A DNA stretch of 64,000 nt from Reticulitermes lucifugus (GCA_026260175.1 JAKCWW010000323.1:48835-112834); one strand, 5' to 3'; counted from the stretch's first letter, positions 44,789 through 55,785 are shown. A program made the numbers and translations. The notes: generated by a model not told the origin, from the sequence alone.

Positions 44789-44857
44789 TTACACGTGAGA
44801 CAGCGCCTCTCTAGAGAAGCTGAGACAGACTCGCGCGAGTTTTACTCTCACGTGTAA
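44789..44857. repeat. Inverted pair ttacacgtgaga/tctcacgtgtaa
   Basis: Perfect 12-bp inverted ends (44789-44800 and 44846-44857) around a GC-rich centre with 'ctcgcgcgag'. TTA/TAA at the tips would fit a PIF/Harbinger 3-bp target site. It is either a tiny MITE or a transposon terminus. It lies upstream of the MADF-like frame. Confidence 0.5.
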
Positions 44858-44872
44858 GTCCAGCTTGAGAAT

Positions 44873-45115
44873 TGATTATCATAAATGTACATGTGTCTTC
44901 ATGTAAAGTACCTGTTATTCTTATCAGGTTTTAATGAAACTTGAATTTTCTCGACAGATTTCCGAAGAATACTCAAATATTAAATCTCATGAAAGTCCGT
45001 CCAGTGGGAGCCAAGTTGGTCCATGCGGACGGCCAGACACATGGACAGACAGACATAACACAGCTAACAGTCGCTTTTCGCAATTTTTCGAACGCACCTA
45101 AAAAGGCATTTCTGA
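44873..45115 (+). repeat. Family D fragment (3' half)
   Basis: Covers from 'gattatcataaatgtacatg' through 'ttatcaggttttaatgaaac', 'ctcgacagatttccga', 'ggagccaagttggtccatgc' to 'taacagtcgcttttcgc' and 'gaacgcacctaaaaagg'. The 5' half is absent. Confidence 0.75.
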
Positions 45116-45119
45116 AATT

Positions 45120-45229
45120 GTGATGAACAACACCGGTCATCCAAACACATATGAAGATTACCGAAGCCCCTTGTTGTTGATTATTCAGCGAAAGTTTCTA
45201 CCCCAATAAATTCGTAGATATATAAGTAC

Positions 45230-45267
<38 letters not shown>

Positions 45268-45870
45268 AATTGTGATTGTGTGTTGCTTATTAGGCTACAC
45301 AACTGCGCTCGTATTAAAATGTAAAAGCTGACTCTTTCATAACAACTTAACAAAAGACAGCAAATCCACCGCTTAACCATGTCGAATCATCTGCTTATTT
45401 GTCTATGATTTTACAAACTTTCATTTTCTCTCATTACCTTATAAGACTAGACTAGACCGGCCTGTTCTATTTAATCTTTTAAAACAATTATTCCTTTTTC
45501 ATATCTGCTATGATTCATTGACGGGTAATCAACACATCACAAGGCCTATAAGACAAAACACAACGTAAAAGACAAAATTCCGAAATAAACGCATACCCGA
45601 AGAGGGTTTAGAACCTATGATTCCAGTGTTCGAACGGCTGAAGAGGATAAAAGCCGCAGACTGCCCGGATATTCACTTTTTAAAATGCTCGGATGTTTGA
45701 AGCGAGCACCTGAGAACAGTGCTGCTGTGCGCGTACGCCATTTCAAACTGTAGCCTTGCGAATCTGCAGCTTCGTAGATCCATATCGGCGCGAATAACAC
45801 TCGACCTCTGCCATGTTGAATCTCACTGTAGGTATCTGACCTCTCCTTTCACTCAGATTTATGCATAAAA
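45120..45870. other. Intergenic or intronic; microsatellite
   Basis: (TA)n at 45230-45248 continues into (TG)n at 45249-45267. I searched the minus strand for a final CBF-beta exon here and could not identify one. Confidence 0.5.
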
Positions 45871-45876
45871 GCTCAC

Positions 45877-45996
45877 CTCTAAGTCTGGGTCTGTCGGACG
45901 TTCCTGGTGCTGGCGATATGCTCTCTGCTTCTCCTCGAAATCTCGTAATCTCTGGTTGTAGCGCTCTATCTGGTCTCTCAGCATAGAGTCTTCCAT
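45877..45996 (-). CDS. CBFB: Core-binding factor beta, penultimate-type exon
   Basis: 40 codons, with acceptor ttattttag before the first base and donor gag|gtgagc after the last, phase 0 at both ends. It begins MEDSMLRDQIERYNQRLRDF, continues EEKQRAYRQHQE and ends PTDPDLE. It aligns with the human segment QEDALAQQAFEEARRRTREF, the helix after the beta-barrel, at the same exon boundaries. The protein binds Runt-domain factors in the nucleus and raises their DNA affinity. The next exon (human VRVSQLL... type) was not found below 45877. The ATG is an internal Met and not a start. Confidence 0.88.
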
Positions 45997-46107
45997 CTAA
46001 AATAAGGAGACAATGTTTACGGCCACCGTGGAACAGACCACTCGCAAGAACTAACGTTTTTATCAAAACAGATCTTAGAGCAGGCGCACACGCAGAATGT
46101 TTCATTG

Positions 46108-46441
46108 ATTGTTTGATTTAAAAAATTATGTTATAGAAATCATGCCAGATATAACCGTAATATAACACTGTTTGCAATTGCATTTATATACATATATACA
46201 TGACTACATATTCCAATACTAATTCAAATCAAAATCGTCTGGGTTCTTTTCAAGTTCATCTAGGAATTCGTAAGTTCTACTTTTCAAAATTCCAATGTAC
46301 TGGCAATCAGCCGATTTCAGTGGCTGATTTCGGCTGAAGGGTAAATCAAGTAACACGTTTCATATCATCATGTCTACAAAATCTGAGTTTTTTTTAATTT
46401 CTATTTGCGCGGCTGTGGCCTGGCAGCCTCATTCCCCCATG
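46108..46441 (-). mobile_element. Family H element inside the CBF-beta intron
   Basis: Matches 43813-44172 in order: 'tataacactgtttgcaattg', 'catttatata', 'aatcagccgatttcagtggc', 'tgatttcggctgaagggtaa' and 'ggcctggcagcctcattccc'. Both terminal sequences are eroded. It lies just upstream (in genome order) of the 45877 exon's acceptor. Confidence 0.65.
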
Positions 46442-46915
46442 CTGAAGATTATTCTGTCAGACTTAATGCAATCCTATGGCATTCCTATTAGAATACTCAG
46501 GCAACTCTGTTGTATGCTACGGCAATTTTCTGCTAGCATCAGGTGTAGTTTACACAAAATGATAAACGCAAACGCAATTCTATATTATAAAACACTTTTA
46601 ATAAATTTTACATACATGTACGCACAATCAGAATAGTGTATGAATCATAGCACACATAAGTAACTTTATCTAAGACAAGAACTTAATTATATCTAAAATA
46701 CGAACTCTGAAACCTCACCAGCTATCCAAGTGGACTATGACAATTGTTACCGTGAACATTTACAAGTGTTCGTAAGAAACAATAAAGTTCCATGATGATA
46801 TAATTACAATATTAACCACAATTACCCTAAGCAACATTGTTCGAGTGACGGTTTTAAAAATCGTAATAGTACAGTATAAAATAAACGCATTTCAGTTTGT
46901 CATTTTGTGTGAACT

Positions 46916-46957
46916 ATGCCTGGTGATGAAACAAAACTGCCGAAACACGTAGCAGTG
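46916..46957 (+). ncRNA. Hammerhead-like motif, near complete
   Basis: Stem I tgc pairs with gca. CTGGTGA stands in place of CTGATGA, followed by a loosely paired stem II, GAAA, and cacgta. It lies in the CBF-beta intron, on the strand opposite to that gene. A more eroded copy is at 47685-47717 in the same direction ('gccGAAAcatgta' kept, upstream half lost). Confidence 0.42.
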
Positions 46958-47794
46958 TTGAGTGATTATATTAATAAATGCATAAAAACAGAAGTGCATT
47001 AGACTGAGGGAAAAAATTTTGACAATGGTCCATTAAATTGGAACCAAAAATATCACAGCAATGAAAACCTCAATTACACTTTAGAACATGTACTTAATTT
47101 ACTTAATGACTATTATGCGAGTCTCTGTTTAATGCCTTAATTCAGTCTCGTAATTTGTAGTGATACACCTACGAGATACGGAATTCTTTCTTTGTGGACC
47201 AGGTGCTAACAGAATAATCTCGAAATGCCATTTCGTTTCCATGTACTATGAAAGAGCGCTTTTGCGCGCAGTTTCACTCTTTCGCCTACACCTGCTGTAG
47301 AATTTTAGTATAAAATGTTCCATTGACAAACAGGTTTGGAATAGACCAACCAACACAAATATACATTTTAAGGTTTGCATCGTGCTTCGGTTAAATTTCA
47401 AGTGTGCCAGACATGCCTGCCCCTTGCCGTATTTATCAAGTACACCGCCCCATACGACAGATATCACACGCTCTACCTGGACGAGATCTCTTCGGATCAC
47501 ATAAGATCGAAGCAAATGTTTGTATGTACAATCGTACACAATGTAAACAACTACGGACTTATACCTGGAACTGCTTACTATTGTACAATTTTACTTAATA
47601 TCACAACATTTTAATTTTTATACTTATCAATTTTGTATATTTTTAGAATTTTAACATTTTAAATATTTCAGTACGGGCAGTGTAATACGGAGACAAACGT
47701 GCCGAAACATGTAGGAGTTTTAATAATTGTTATGAATTGTATTTTGTTCAGTGCATTTGTTGGTGGATATATTAATCACGTAAGTTTACAAATA

Positions 47795-48010
47795 CCTGTC
47801 CATTGCCGTATTTATCAGGTACACTGAGATGTCTGTAAGGAACATGCCTGCCCTTCCCGTATTTAATATCGCGTAACATTAGAGTTCTGTCATGAGCATA
47901 CCTGTCCTCTGCCACATCACGTAAAATTACAACTCTGTCACAGACATGCCTGTCCTTCCCGTATTTAGTATAACGTAACATTAGAATTCTGTCAAGAGCC
48001 TACCTCTATC
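47795..48010. repeat. Intronic minisatellite, four units
   Basis: Units begin at 47795, 47847, 47901 and 47949 (52, 54, 48 and 54 bp) with a partial fifth at 48003. Each starts 'cctgtcc/cctgccc', followed by 'ttcccgtattta' or a variant, 'cgtaacatta' and 'ttctgtca'. The minus strand is open across it and gives a repeated 'LRD.KYGKGRHV' motif. A related single unit is at 47408-47450. It lies in the CBF-beta intron, 360 bp from the exon at 48366. Confidence 0.8.
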
Positions 48011-48365
48011 TTGCCCAGTTTCCTACGTTGTACGAAATGTTAGCCCTCTGCAGGGAACACAGCTATTCCGTGGTGTGTTCCCCGCCACCTGACTTTACAA
48101 CAGTGGTGCTCAAAGTGCATGCCGCGAAACTTTGAATGTTGTATTATTGCAGGTAAAAGAAAATGTATAAACAATTTTGTTTAAAATAAATTTTACTCAC
48201 ACATACGTATTATGGGGTAAAATAATCATCGTCGACATCGCGCGTGCGCGAATCTCCTACTTTCCCATAGTGTCGTTTAACTTAAAAGTTAAGTGTGCCG
48301 CGATTCCTGCCGGCAAAGAATACTCTGCCGTAAGCAAAAAAGTACGTAATAAGCTGGCTCCGCAC

Positions 48366-48482
48366 CTGTGCCTTGTCTTCATCGTACTCCAAGCAGCCAA
48401 CGCCGTCCAAACGCTCCAGGTCGACCCACCCGCGCCACCGGACGCAGACACCGTTCATTATGAAATGCGACCTCAGATGCAC
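48366..48482 (-). CDS. CBFB: Core-binding factor beta, central exon
   Basis: 39 codons with acceptor ttattttgcag and donor cag|gtgcgg, phase 0 at both ends. The exon reads VHLRSHFIM, NGVCVRWRGWVDLERLDG and VGCLEYDEDKAQ. Human CBF-beta has VYLKAPMIL, NGVCVIWKGWIDLQRLDG and MGCLEFDEERAQ at the same exon boundaries, so identification is firm. The Asn of NGVCV is the residue known in the human protein to contact the Runt domain. Exon order on the minus strand (48366 before 45877) and matching phase support one transcript. Upstream exons (the TGTNL and RFQNACR blocks) were not found up to 64000. Confidence 0.95.
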
Positions 48483-48820
48483 CTGCAAAATAAAATACAT
48501 TGTCTCACTACATCTTGAACACGGAGTCACGATGCTTTATAAAAAAGGAGTTGCTGTATATTGACAGAAAGTGTCTCGTATTCCGGAAACATTTTTGTGT
48601 CGATTAGCATCCTCGTACAGGTCTGTCCCCTTCATTCAATTGTGAACATAAATACCAGGAAAAGTGTAAATATGTAGAACATACCCAAGTTGGAGTTGTA
48701 AATCTTAATCTTTACAGGACAGTGGTTATTATGTATACCAACTGCTCTGACATTACATAGAACTTTGAATTTTGCAGACAGTGAAATTATACCAGCCGAA
48801 TGATCCTAATAATAAAAAGA
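48483..48820 (-). other. Probable CBF-beta intron
   Basis: Intron upstream of the 48366 exon, by position. No further exon is seen. A hAT-like end (acagtggtgctcaaagtgc) occurs on the other side of the exon, near 48101. Confidence 0.5.
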
Positions 48821-48824
48821 CAGA

Positions 48825-49290
48825 CAATGTCCGTATAATGTAACATCGAGGTGCATTCGCATAACCATTGTTGCGGTGGAAAAGCAATTAGTTGTGCATA
48901 TTCTGAGTGTGTCTGTAGCTTTAGTTATCCAGCACGCAAAGGGCATGCGCCGTATTATATTGTCATATGTGGCCTGTCCGGATCTACCATATTTTTCCGC
49001 ATTATCTCATAAAAGCAAGTTTTTCGGGAAAAAAGTTATTGAACACAAAATATGTTTCGATTTTCTCTACAACTTTGGTTTGATCATTTCTCATTCTAAG
49101 AACACTTCAGGTCTTCATGTAAAGTACCCGTAATTCGTGTCGGATTTTAATGGCACTCGACTTTTCTAGACACATTTTCGAAAAATATTCCATATATCAA
49201 TATTCATGAAAATCTCTCCAATGGGAGCCGAGTTGATCCATGCGAACGGACAGACATTTTGAAAATGCGCCCAAAAAGCGATTATTTACA
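48825..49290 (+). repeat. Family D copy, most complete
   Basis: Runs from 'gtccgtataatgtaacatcg' and 'ttgttgcggtggaaaagc' through 'gggcatgcgccgtatta', 'tttttccgcattatctca', 'ttctctacaactttgg', 'ggagccgagttgatccatgc' to 'aaatgcgcccaaaaagcg'. Its two ends are weakly inverted (gcgttcgc...aattg...aaaagc themes), hinting at a DNA-type element, but no target duplication is clear. Confidence 0.75.
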
Positions 49291-49294
49291 TATA

Positions 49295-49690
49295 CAGCCT
49301 TAACCGGTCTGACTCTGTAGAGGAGACCTAATGTTTTTAAGAGGTAGGAACGGAATTTTAATTTCTGTTTAGGTGACTTTCAGACATGTGTTGCAATACC
49401 GTAATGCACAGTCATGAAATGTGTTCCGTGTGTTCAGTTGCGGATATACCCACTGTTCTACATTACTAAGTGGAGATGTTTCAAATAAAACTTAAATATT
49501 TTAATCAGATCTAGGCCTATAATTTGTATTACGTGTCGCTTGTTTGTGTGAGTTCTTCTTAGGGACATACAAGTTAGAGATTATAAGGAACACAAATCAC
49601 CTCAACAAGTTTTACTGTAAAAACATCAGAGCCGACTGTCCAACTTTCTCAAGTAATTTTACATTATATCCACCGTACATTTTGATAATA
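49295..49690. other. No recognisable gene
   Basis: AT-rich, nothing assigned. Confidence 0.45.
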
Positions 49691-49693
49691 ATT

Positions 49694-50040
49694 CACAATT
49701 TCAAAAAAACAACAAATGCACTATATTATCAAGTATTGTTCAATATCCCCTACATATGTTTCGGTTGCAGTTGAACCATCTTCATGGGGTCAAGGTTACA
49801 TTCATATTACATCCATTAGTTAATCTGATGATATAATATACACACACCACAATGTTAATGTGATAGTAACTTAACTTTATATTGTGGTGTATATATATTA
49901 TATCATCAGATTAACTAATGGATGTAATATGAATTTAACCTTGACCCCCTGAGGATGGTTCAACTGGAACCGAAACATATGTAGGGGATATTGAGCAATA
50001 CTTGATAATATAGTGCATGTGTTGGCTTTTTGGAATTGTG
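49694..50040. mobile_element. Large inverted repeat, 160-bp arms, hammerhead-bearing
   Basis: Left arm 49694-49853 and right arm 49881-50040, each 160 bp and highly similar in inverted orientation, are separated by 27 bp. The outer tips are cacaatttcaaaa on the left and its near-complement ttttggaattgtg on the right. Each arm has 'gcactatattatcaagtatt', 'atatcccctacatatgtttc' and 'taatctgatgatataata' in matching order. Each contains a hammerhead-like motif pointing outward. It fits two terminal units of a Penelope-like element joined head to head. Confidence 0.72.
49945..49987 (+). ncRNA. Hammerhead-like motif, complete core
   Basis: Stem I cccc (49945-49948) pairs with gggg (49984-49987). 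CTGAGGA (49949-49955) is followed by an extra T, stem II ggtt/aacc with a 7-nt loop, GAAA (49972-49975), and catatgta giving stem III aca/tgt. All core residues are present. The partner in the left arm (minus strand, about 49750-49792) is eroded. Confidence 0.6.
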
Positions 50041-50179
50041 ATTTACTCAAGTACTTTCAGGGGTGGAACATGTGAACTAACGTACACGTACGACTTCCCT
50101 ATTATGCTTTCATTTGATGTTATTTATGCAAAACAGGCGCAGAAGTCGCTACCACCCATATGACGCGACGGACCTAACG

Positions 50180-50325
50180 CAGGGGTGCACAAATTTTCCA
50201 CAAATATAGGAGCATCCTCAAAGTTCCAGACGCTAGAAGGATGACAAGGAGATTTCATACTGCGGACCCAAAAATATTGGGCGCCACCGTATGAAATTTA
50301 GTCGCCCGGGATTTGTGCACCTCTG
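50180..50325. mobile_element. Non-autonomous hAT-like element, family I
   Basis: 146 bp with ends caggggtgcacaaat and atttgtgcacctctg. The flanking 8-mers acctaacg and ccctaaag match at 6 of 8 positions, as an aged hAT target duplication would. No coding capacity. Related to 44-183. Confidence 0.7.
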
Positions 50326-50333
50326 CCCTAAAG

Positions 50334-52155
50334 GCTGTCTCGCCGCTCATACTTCCTACGCAATGGTTACGGGTGTGACGCAGGTGCTCGGTTTATTTAA
50401 CGATTTTCATCAACCGTAAAGGGTATTTGCTGCTGAATGGGATGATGGTATTGCTGATGATGTGGCAGGAATCGTTTGTGAGCTGCATTGACGTACCATA
50501 CAGCAATAATAATGAAGATGGCCGTCAGACAAGACAGCCAGGTTCCACGCACAGTATCTAACCCGCGACCTCCCAAATACGTAACAGAAGCCTTAAATAC
50601 TGAACGTTACGTTAGGTGCGTAAAGCGTCCTGAGCGTGAATGACCAATAGATTGTGTGGAGTTTTACCTCAAACCCGTAGCCTACAAGCCTTTTCGGTCT
50701 GGTGTTTAGGTTCTATGACAAATGTAACTTTATATTTTCCCTAGAAGTTATATGAAAGGTAGGCAACCTACAAGGACAACATCAGGTATAAACACTGAGC
50801 AGTGCACCCCCCCCCCCTTTGGCCGCTCGAACAACATGCGCAATCCATCACTTTCTCCTTTTGACGTCCAACAGCAGTGCTGCCTTCTAAGGAAGAAGAA
50901 GGTTGCCTATGTCACTGAGTGGTGAAATACTCGACTTTCACAGTCTTCTGATTGTTGACCCTCCACCCACAAAATACCAGGCGCAGTCGACTTTCCCTTG
51001 TCGCTTCAGTCTTTAGGGCCCTCTGCGTATCGTCAACGGCACGTGGGTTCTTGTTCCAGTGGTTAATGAGCTACGGGCCAAGTCAACTACGCTGATTATA
51101 AGCGATAACCGACGGAGGTAAAATTTTTCAAAACTTGAATTTAATCTGACATGGTTTCTTTGGTATTGCTAGCTCCTCCACATTTATCTAATGGATGAAG
51201 TGCCGCGCTCAGTTCCTGATTTAATACAGTTACAAGTGTACCTGTTTATCACCAAGATAAAAGTATTCTGAAATCAGGCAGTAACATTTCTTTCCTTAAT
51301 GGATATATTTACATTAATCGGCAGTGTGCAATTTCATAGTGGCCTTCTTCCACACCAGACGTAATTCGGTCTCATTCAATTAGGTAGTGACATTTACTCC
51401 ACACTAGATGTAATGGTTATACCGTTATAACTCGGTCTTAAGGAATTGGCCTGTGGAAAATCATGCATCACAAATACGTCTGCAGTTAAGTCCTAAATAA
51501 AAGAGCGTATACTGCCCGAAGAATATTCTAACATGAACATGCACGCAAAAAAATGTAGTAAATGCAGTACTGTATTCCCGTAACGCTCTGCTTAGCTTAC
51601 TGCTTTGCAGTCACATATAAATTTTCTAGGCCTGGGTAGACTGCCTTACGAACGTGAGAACCGTTGGCTTCAAGATATTTAAACAGGAGACACTTTTTGG
51701 CGTTTAACATCTCTGTTACGGTTTGATGTTTCCACTTGAGTTAGTCAATTCATACAAGTGGTTTCACTCCCTTACTTCTCTTTCTGAGGTATAACTTGGG
51801 TGCGAAGCGAAAGGACACGTCACAAGTTAGATAGATGTGTAAATTGTAAAGAATAGGGGATGTTTGTGCCTCACGAAACCGATATGTCATCTTTTGCAAG
51901 GCGCATACCACTCTGTCGATTTATGGACAACTATTTTCATGCTCCGAGGCAAGCTGACCTTAAGAATACTGCCCCTCTTCCTTTCTGTGTACTTATTGTG
52001 TTTACTTTCAGTTGACACTGTTATATTGTTACTTTATTTACAAATCTAGATAAATAGGTTTGAAGCCAAGTAAGTGTGTATTTACAGTGGCCTGCATTCG
52101 CTTTCGGGTGAATTACACAGTCTGAACAGGCTTTGCTAACTATATCCGTTGTCCA
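50334..52155. other. No recognisable gene
   Basis: Poly-C at about 50807-50817 and a possible reversed tRNA-like patch near 50560. No exon or known repeat is otherwise seen. The 61-codon frame at 51864-52049 is hydrophobic but unrecognised. Confidence 0.4.
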
Positions 52156-52159
52156 GGAC

Positions 52160-52350
52160 CTACCATAGCTAAGGCAGTTAGTAGCCAGCTTCCCCGCATG
52201 GGGCGCTTGGTTCGATCCCAGGGCAATTTATGTGGAATTTGTGGATAAAGTGTCATAGGACAGGATTTCTCCGTGTACTACGGTATTTGCCAATATTTCC
52301 GCCTTTTCCACGTATTCTTTCGTCTATCATCCGGGTCGAGGTTGAGAGGG
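52160..52350 (+). mobile_element. SINE-C copy, diverged
   Basis: Head 'catagctaaggcagttagta', B box 'ggttcgatcccag', then 'atgtggaatttgtggataaa' and 'cataggacaggatttctccg', in the same order as 29591-29770. Confidence 0.6.
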
Positions 52351-52354
52351 TCCA

Positions 52355-52812
52355 ATAATGCAGCGATGTTATTTTTGTATAAGATCAAATGTAAGAGAGA
52401 GCACCACCACACAACACAATCAGAACGAGAAGAGGAGACATTGTGACTGTCGTAACCAGTAGCAGATTAGTGCAAATAGATTAGGAATATTTTTTTCTGC
52501 TTATTAAGTTCCAATGGGTTGCAAAAAACCTGGTACTGTAACATTATGTATACTTGGCTCAACTAATTTATCTATCATCTATATGTATATTTATTTATCT
52601 AATGCAGTACCCAGTCGTCCACTGTAGTACAGACATCGACACACAACACAGGGATATCTGCAACTAAACGTAACATTATTAAGACACGTAAAATACACGT
52701 AATTAATCTATATTTTATATATTTTATAACATTTTAATCGATAACATTGTATTTTAGCTTCATATATACACATCTCAGACAGCGTTCGTTACAAGTGTAT
52801 TCTTTGTAAATG
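52355..52812. other. No recognisable gene
   Basis: AT-rich, nothing assigned. Confidence 0.45.
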
Positions 52813-52814
52813 AC

Positions 52815-53035
52815 CTCCCTGAAGATGGCCTATGGCGGCCGAAACATGGAGCAACATAACAAATCATTGTTTACGGTTACATGTGCAGTTAGTTGGATTA
52901 AACGCAGTATATTACACATGTGTTATGTAAAGGTAATGTCTTACATTAAAGACACAAATATAATTATAATATATACTTCACTTCCTTTCATATTTTCATA
53001 TCAAGCCTGATAATTACCCTTTGAGCCGAAACACG
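52815..53035 (+). ncRNA. Two hammerhead-like motifs in tandem
   Basis: First at 52819-52850: CTGAAGA, T, stem ggcc/ggcc, GAAA, then catgga. Second at 53006-53035: CTGATAA, loose pairing, 'gccGAAAcacgtta'. Same strand, about 190 bp apart, as expected for tandem terminal repeats of a Penelope-like element. Neither core is complete. Confidence 0.45.
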
Positions 53036-53059
53036 TTAATTATTTTTAACAGAATATTG

Positions 53060-54688
53060 TGATACAATAAATATGGCTGTATTTGATGGTAGTCTTAGTA
53101 ATTAGTTAAATAACAGAACGGGACCTCCTTCATTAAAACACCGTCAGTACTTTACTGCTATATAACCACATTAATCCTCTTCCCTTGAACAGAAGACCAA
53201 GTCTCACACTCATACAAAGTGATTACGTCTGCACTATATGTTCACTCAAAATTGTTGGTTTAAAAATAGTACAGTATATATAGTTGTTTGGGAAGGCACA
53301 TACAGAGCATGCATGTCTCTGAAAGACACGGAAGACGTCCCAGAAATGAGGCACACGACGAGACAAATGAAAACATTAATGCGTGAGCTGCGTGCACATC
53401 AGCACATGTCATTGTCAGCAAGGCTGTTAAAGAGAACGACGCTACAGAGCAGGAGAATGTCATGACAGGGTTACACTTCTTGTCAACCGGTGTTAATGGT
53501 CCCGGAGGTACATAAAGGCTCAATGAAGACAAATATAAAGGTGCTCGCTGTTTAAACAAAAGGTGTAAATAATCTAATTGATGCTACTGTCCAATTCTAT
53601 GCCTTGAAAGCTGCTTTATGCAAACAGTTGAACTTATTTGCATTCTCCCCTTAAAGGAACAGGGGAGAAGTTTATAAATTGCTTGGCCTCTGTGGACAAT
53701 TTTTTCTATGGTGGTTGTATATGTAGGCTTACTAACGGATAAGTCACATCGGTGCCCTGTAATCCATTGTGTATTTAGCCGCGTTTTTTCTTTGTTTTTG
53801 TGTTTTTGCTACAAGTCATGGGAACCGGACCGTGTTCCTTTGTTCTGGCATGGACGTGACTAGCCAGAGGCCGGTTTTTTGCGCCTACAGGTTTTGTTTT
53901 ACCTAGAGGCGTGTTAGGGTACGCCGGCATTCTTTTCAATGTCTATTATCCTACGTTGGCAACAAGACACGTACTATATTGCAGCTACATAATCAGGCTC
54001 AACTGTGGCAGTTGTGAAATTATTGTTGCTCTGTATGAGATGAAATACAGCTTCAAATACATGAGTAAACTTGTCTGGCAAAAGGACGAAGCTAATTAAT
54101 GTCATGCTATGTCTCCGCTGAAAAAAATTAATATTTACGGAAGAAATCCCCTGCCTTTGCAGAAACCGAAACTGCATTATTGTATTTGCAAAGGCCCGCC
54201 CTTGGACACTATTCTGATCTAATATAACATTCTTTTTCCACTCGCGATTTGGGAAGCATTTCTTCCGGCCTCTAGCCTTCTGCTGACCCACAATTAACGA
54301 TCATAATGTCGATCTGTACACAAAAGGTGAAAAAACTCCGATCGTCGAGGTCGCAACTAATCAGTTGTCTAGTCGCCTGAAATCGAGGAAAGGCAAGGAT
54401 ACCTCTGAAATGAAGATAGATGGAGATGGGAGGCAAATATTAAGGGCAAATCCAGACGTTAGCAGTAGAAGTCTCAGAATCATGGCCAATAGCAAGCCTG
54501 ACTACTCAAAGCATTTAACTTTCGAGATCTGTTACTAGACAATTGGTTCATTATAGGCCTACGTAATTTCATGTCATCTTTCTTGAGAAACTAAATCCTG
54601 CTAACAGAACCCGAAGATTAACCCTTTAAGACCCAGTGATCTCTGCATGTACCACGCGGTTTAACATTCAGAAATTATACATTCTGCC
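53060..54688. other. No recognisable gene
   Basis: Frames at 53238-53465 (plus), 53260-53559 (minus) and 53974-54291 (minus) show no recognised domain. The first two overlap on opposite strands. Confidence 0.4.
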
Positions 54689-54689
54689 T

Positions 54690-54835
54690 ACAGAGTGTAT
54701 TTGTGTGCTCCATATAGATCTCAGTACAAACAGCAATTATTTCCCTACGCAACATTAACTGATTGGTTTTTGTAACTGAAACGAAGTGTGTTTACTGAGC
54801 GGTAGGGACTGTTAAATAAAATACAGGTTAATCTT
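54690..54835 (-). repeat. Family G repeat, diverged
   Basis: Reverse-oriented copy: 'tctgcctacagagtg', 'atctcagtacaaacagcaat', 'ttgtaactgaaacgaagtgt' and 'gtttactgagcgg' are the complement of 20095-20285. Confidence 0.6.
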
Positions 54836-54839
54836 AGTT

Positions 54840-55785
54840 TTTAAACGTTTAAAAACTTCGAAAAAATTGAATCCAATTCACACACAGCCATCTTCGAGAC
54901 CCTTTTTAATAGGCCTCCTATCCTGTTACCCCGTTCTGCCGTCATTGTTTAATCATCACCCAGAATATTAAATTCGAAACGAAATTTCTCATTGAAATTT
55001 TTTTAAGATTAAGTGTTTATAGTGCGGCACCAATTGTCAGACTGTCAGTCAACCTTCCTGAATCAACATACGATTACGTCACGCTCCCCTTCCTGGAATT
55101 CATTCCTTATGTAGTAAAATAAATTACTGTAACATGCAGCATAGACAAAGAAATTTATAAAGGCAACATTGTATTTTCCGTTCTTGAGAATTCGTAATAT
55201 ATGGGCGTTATACTTGGTTTGTTTGAGGAAGTAGGCCTACATAAATTAAGAGCATTTGAGAAGAAAATGCTGAAGGAAATATTTGAAATTAAGAGAGTTG
55301 AGTAACAGGTGTAAAGACAAAATCAAATAATGAGGAGCTTCGTAATTAGTTAGCTAGTTTAGGCAGGAAATACAGCAGCCTCCTGGATCGGTAGGCCTAC
55401 GTGAAGGGATACAAAGAAATCTTGCAAGTTTGTCAGAAAACGAGGGCTGCCAGATCTCATACTTGAAGAAGGTGTTAAAAAGGACGCAGGATGTGATATG
55501 ATACGCTCCAGTGCTCCCTGAAGGCGAATCCATTACTTGATATGTCTGCCATGAGCATGGGGATTTAATGGGGGAAGAAGGTACTTTGTAACGACCAAAC
55601 TTGATGAGGGGTCGTTTCGAATAAAAACTGTGAAGTCATTCTACCTTCTGTTTACTAACCTGTCTAAACAACGCGCAGCACGCTGGTAGAATCATTGTCA
55701 TCATTACAGCGGATTAGAATAGAGAGAACTTAGCTACATGACATCCGAAAGCTAGCAAGTGTACCTTATGACTGTCAAGAACACT
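54840..55785. other. No recognisable gene
   Basis: Nothing assigned. Confidence 0.45.

Noticed and set aside
45743-46105. 120-codon minus frame as its own gene
   Set aside because: It overlaps the CBF-beta exon in the wrong frame and runs across both splice sites.
47795-48010. CRISPR-like array
   Set aside because: The repeats are 48-54 bp, imperfect and directly adjacent, with no unique spacers, and the locus is inside an animal gene.
48177-48518. 113-codon plus-strand frame
   Set aside because: It is the shadow of the CBF-beta exon, which lies on the minus strand with proper splice sites.
49694-50040. LTRs of a retrovirus-like element
   Set aside because: The arms are inverted, not direct, with no primer site or coding region between them.
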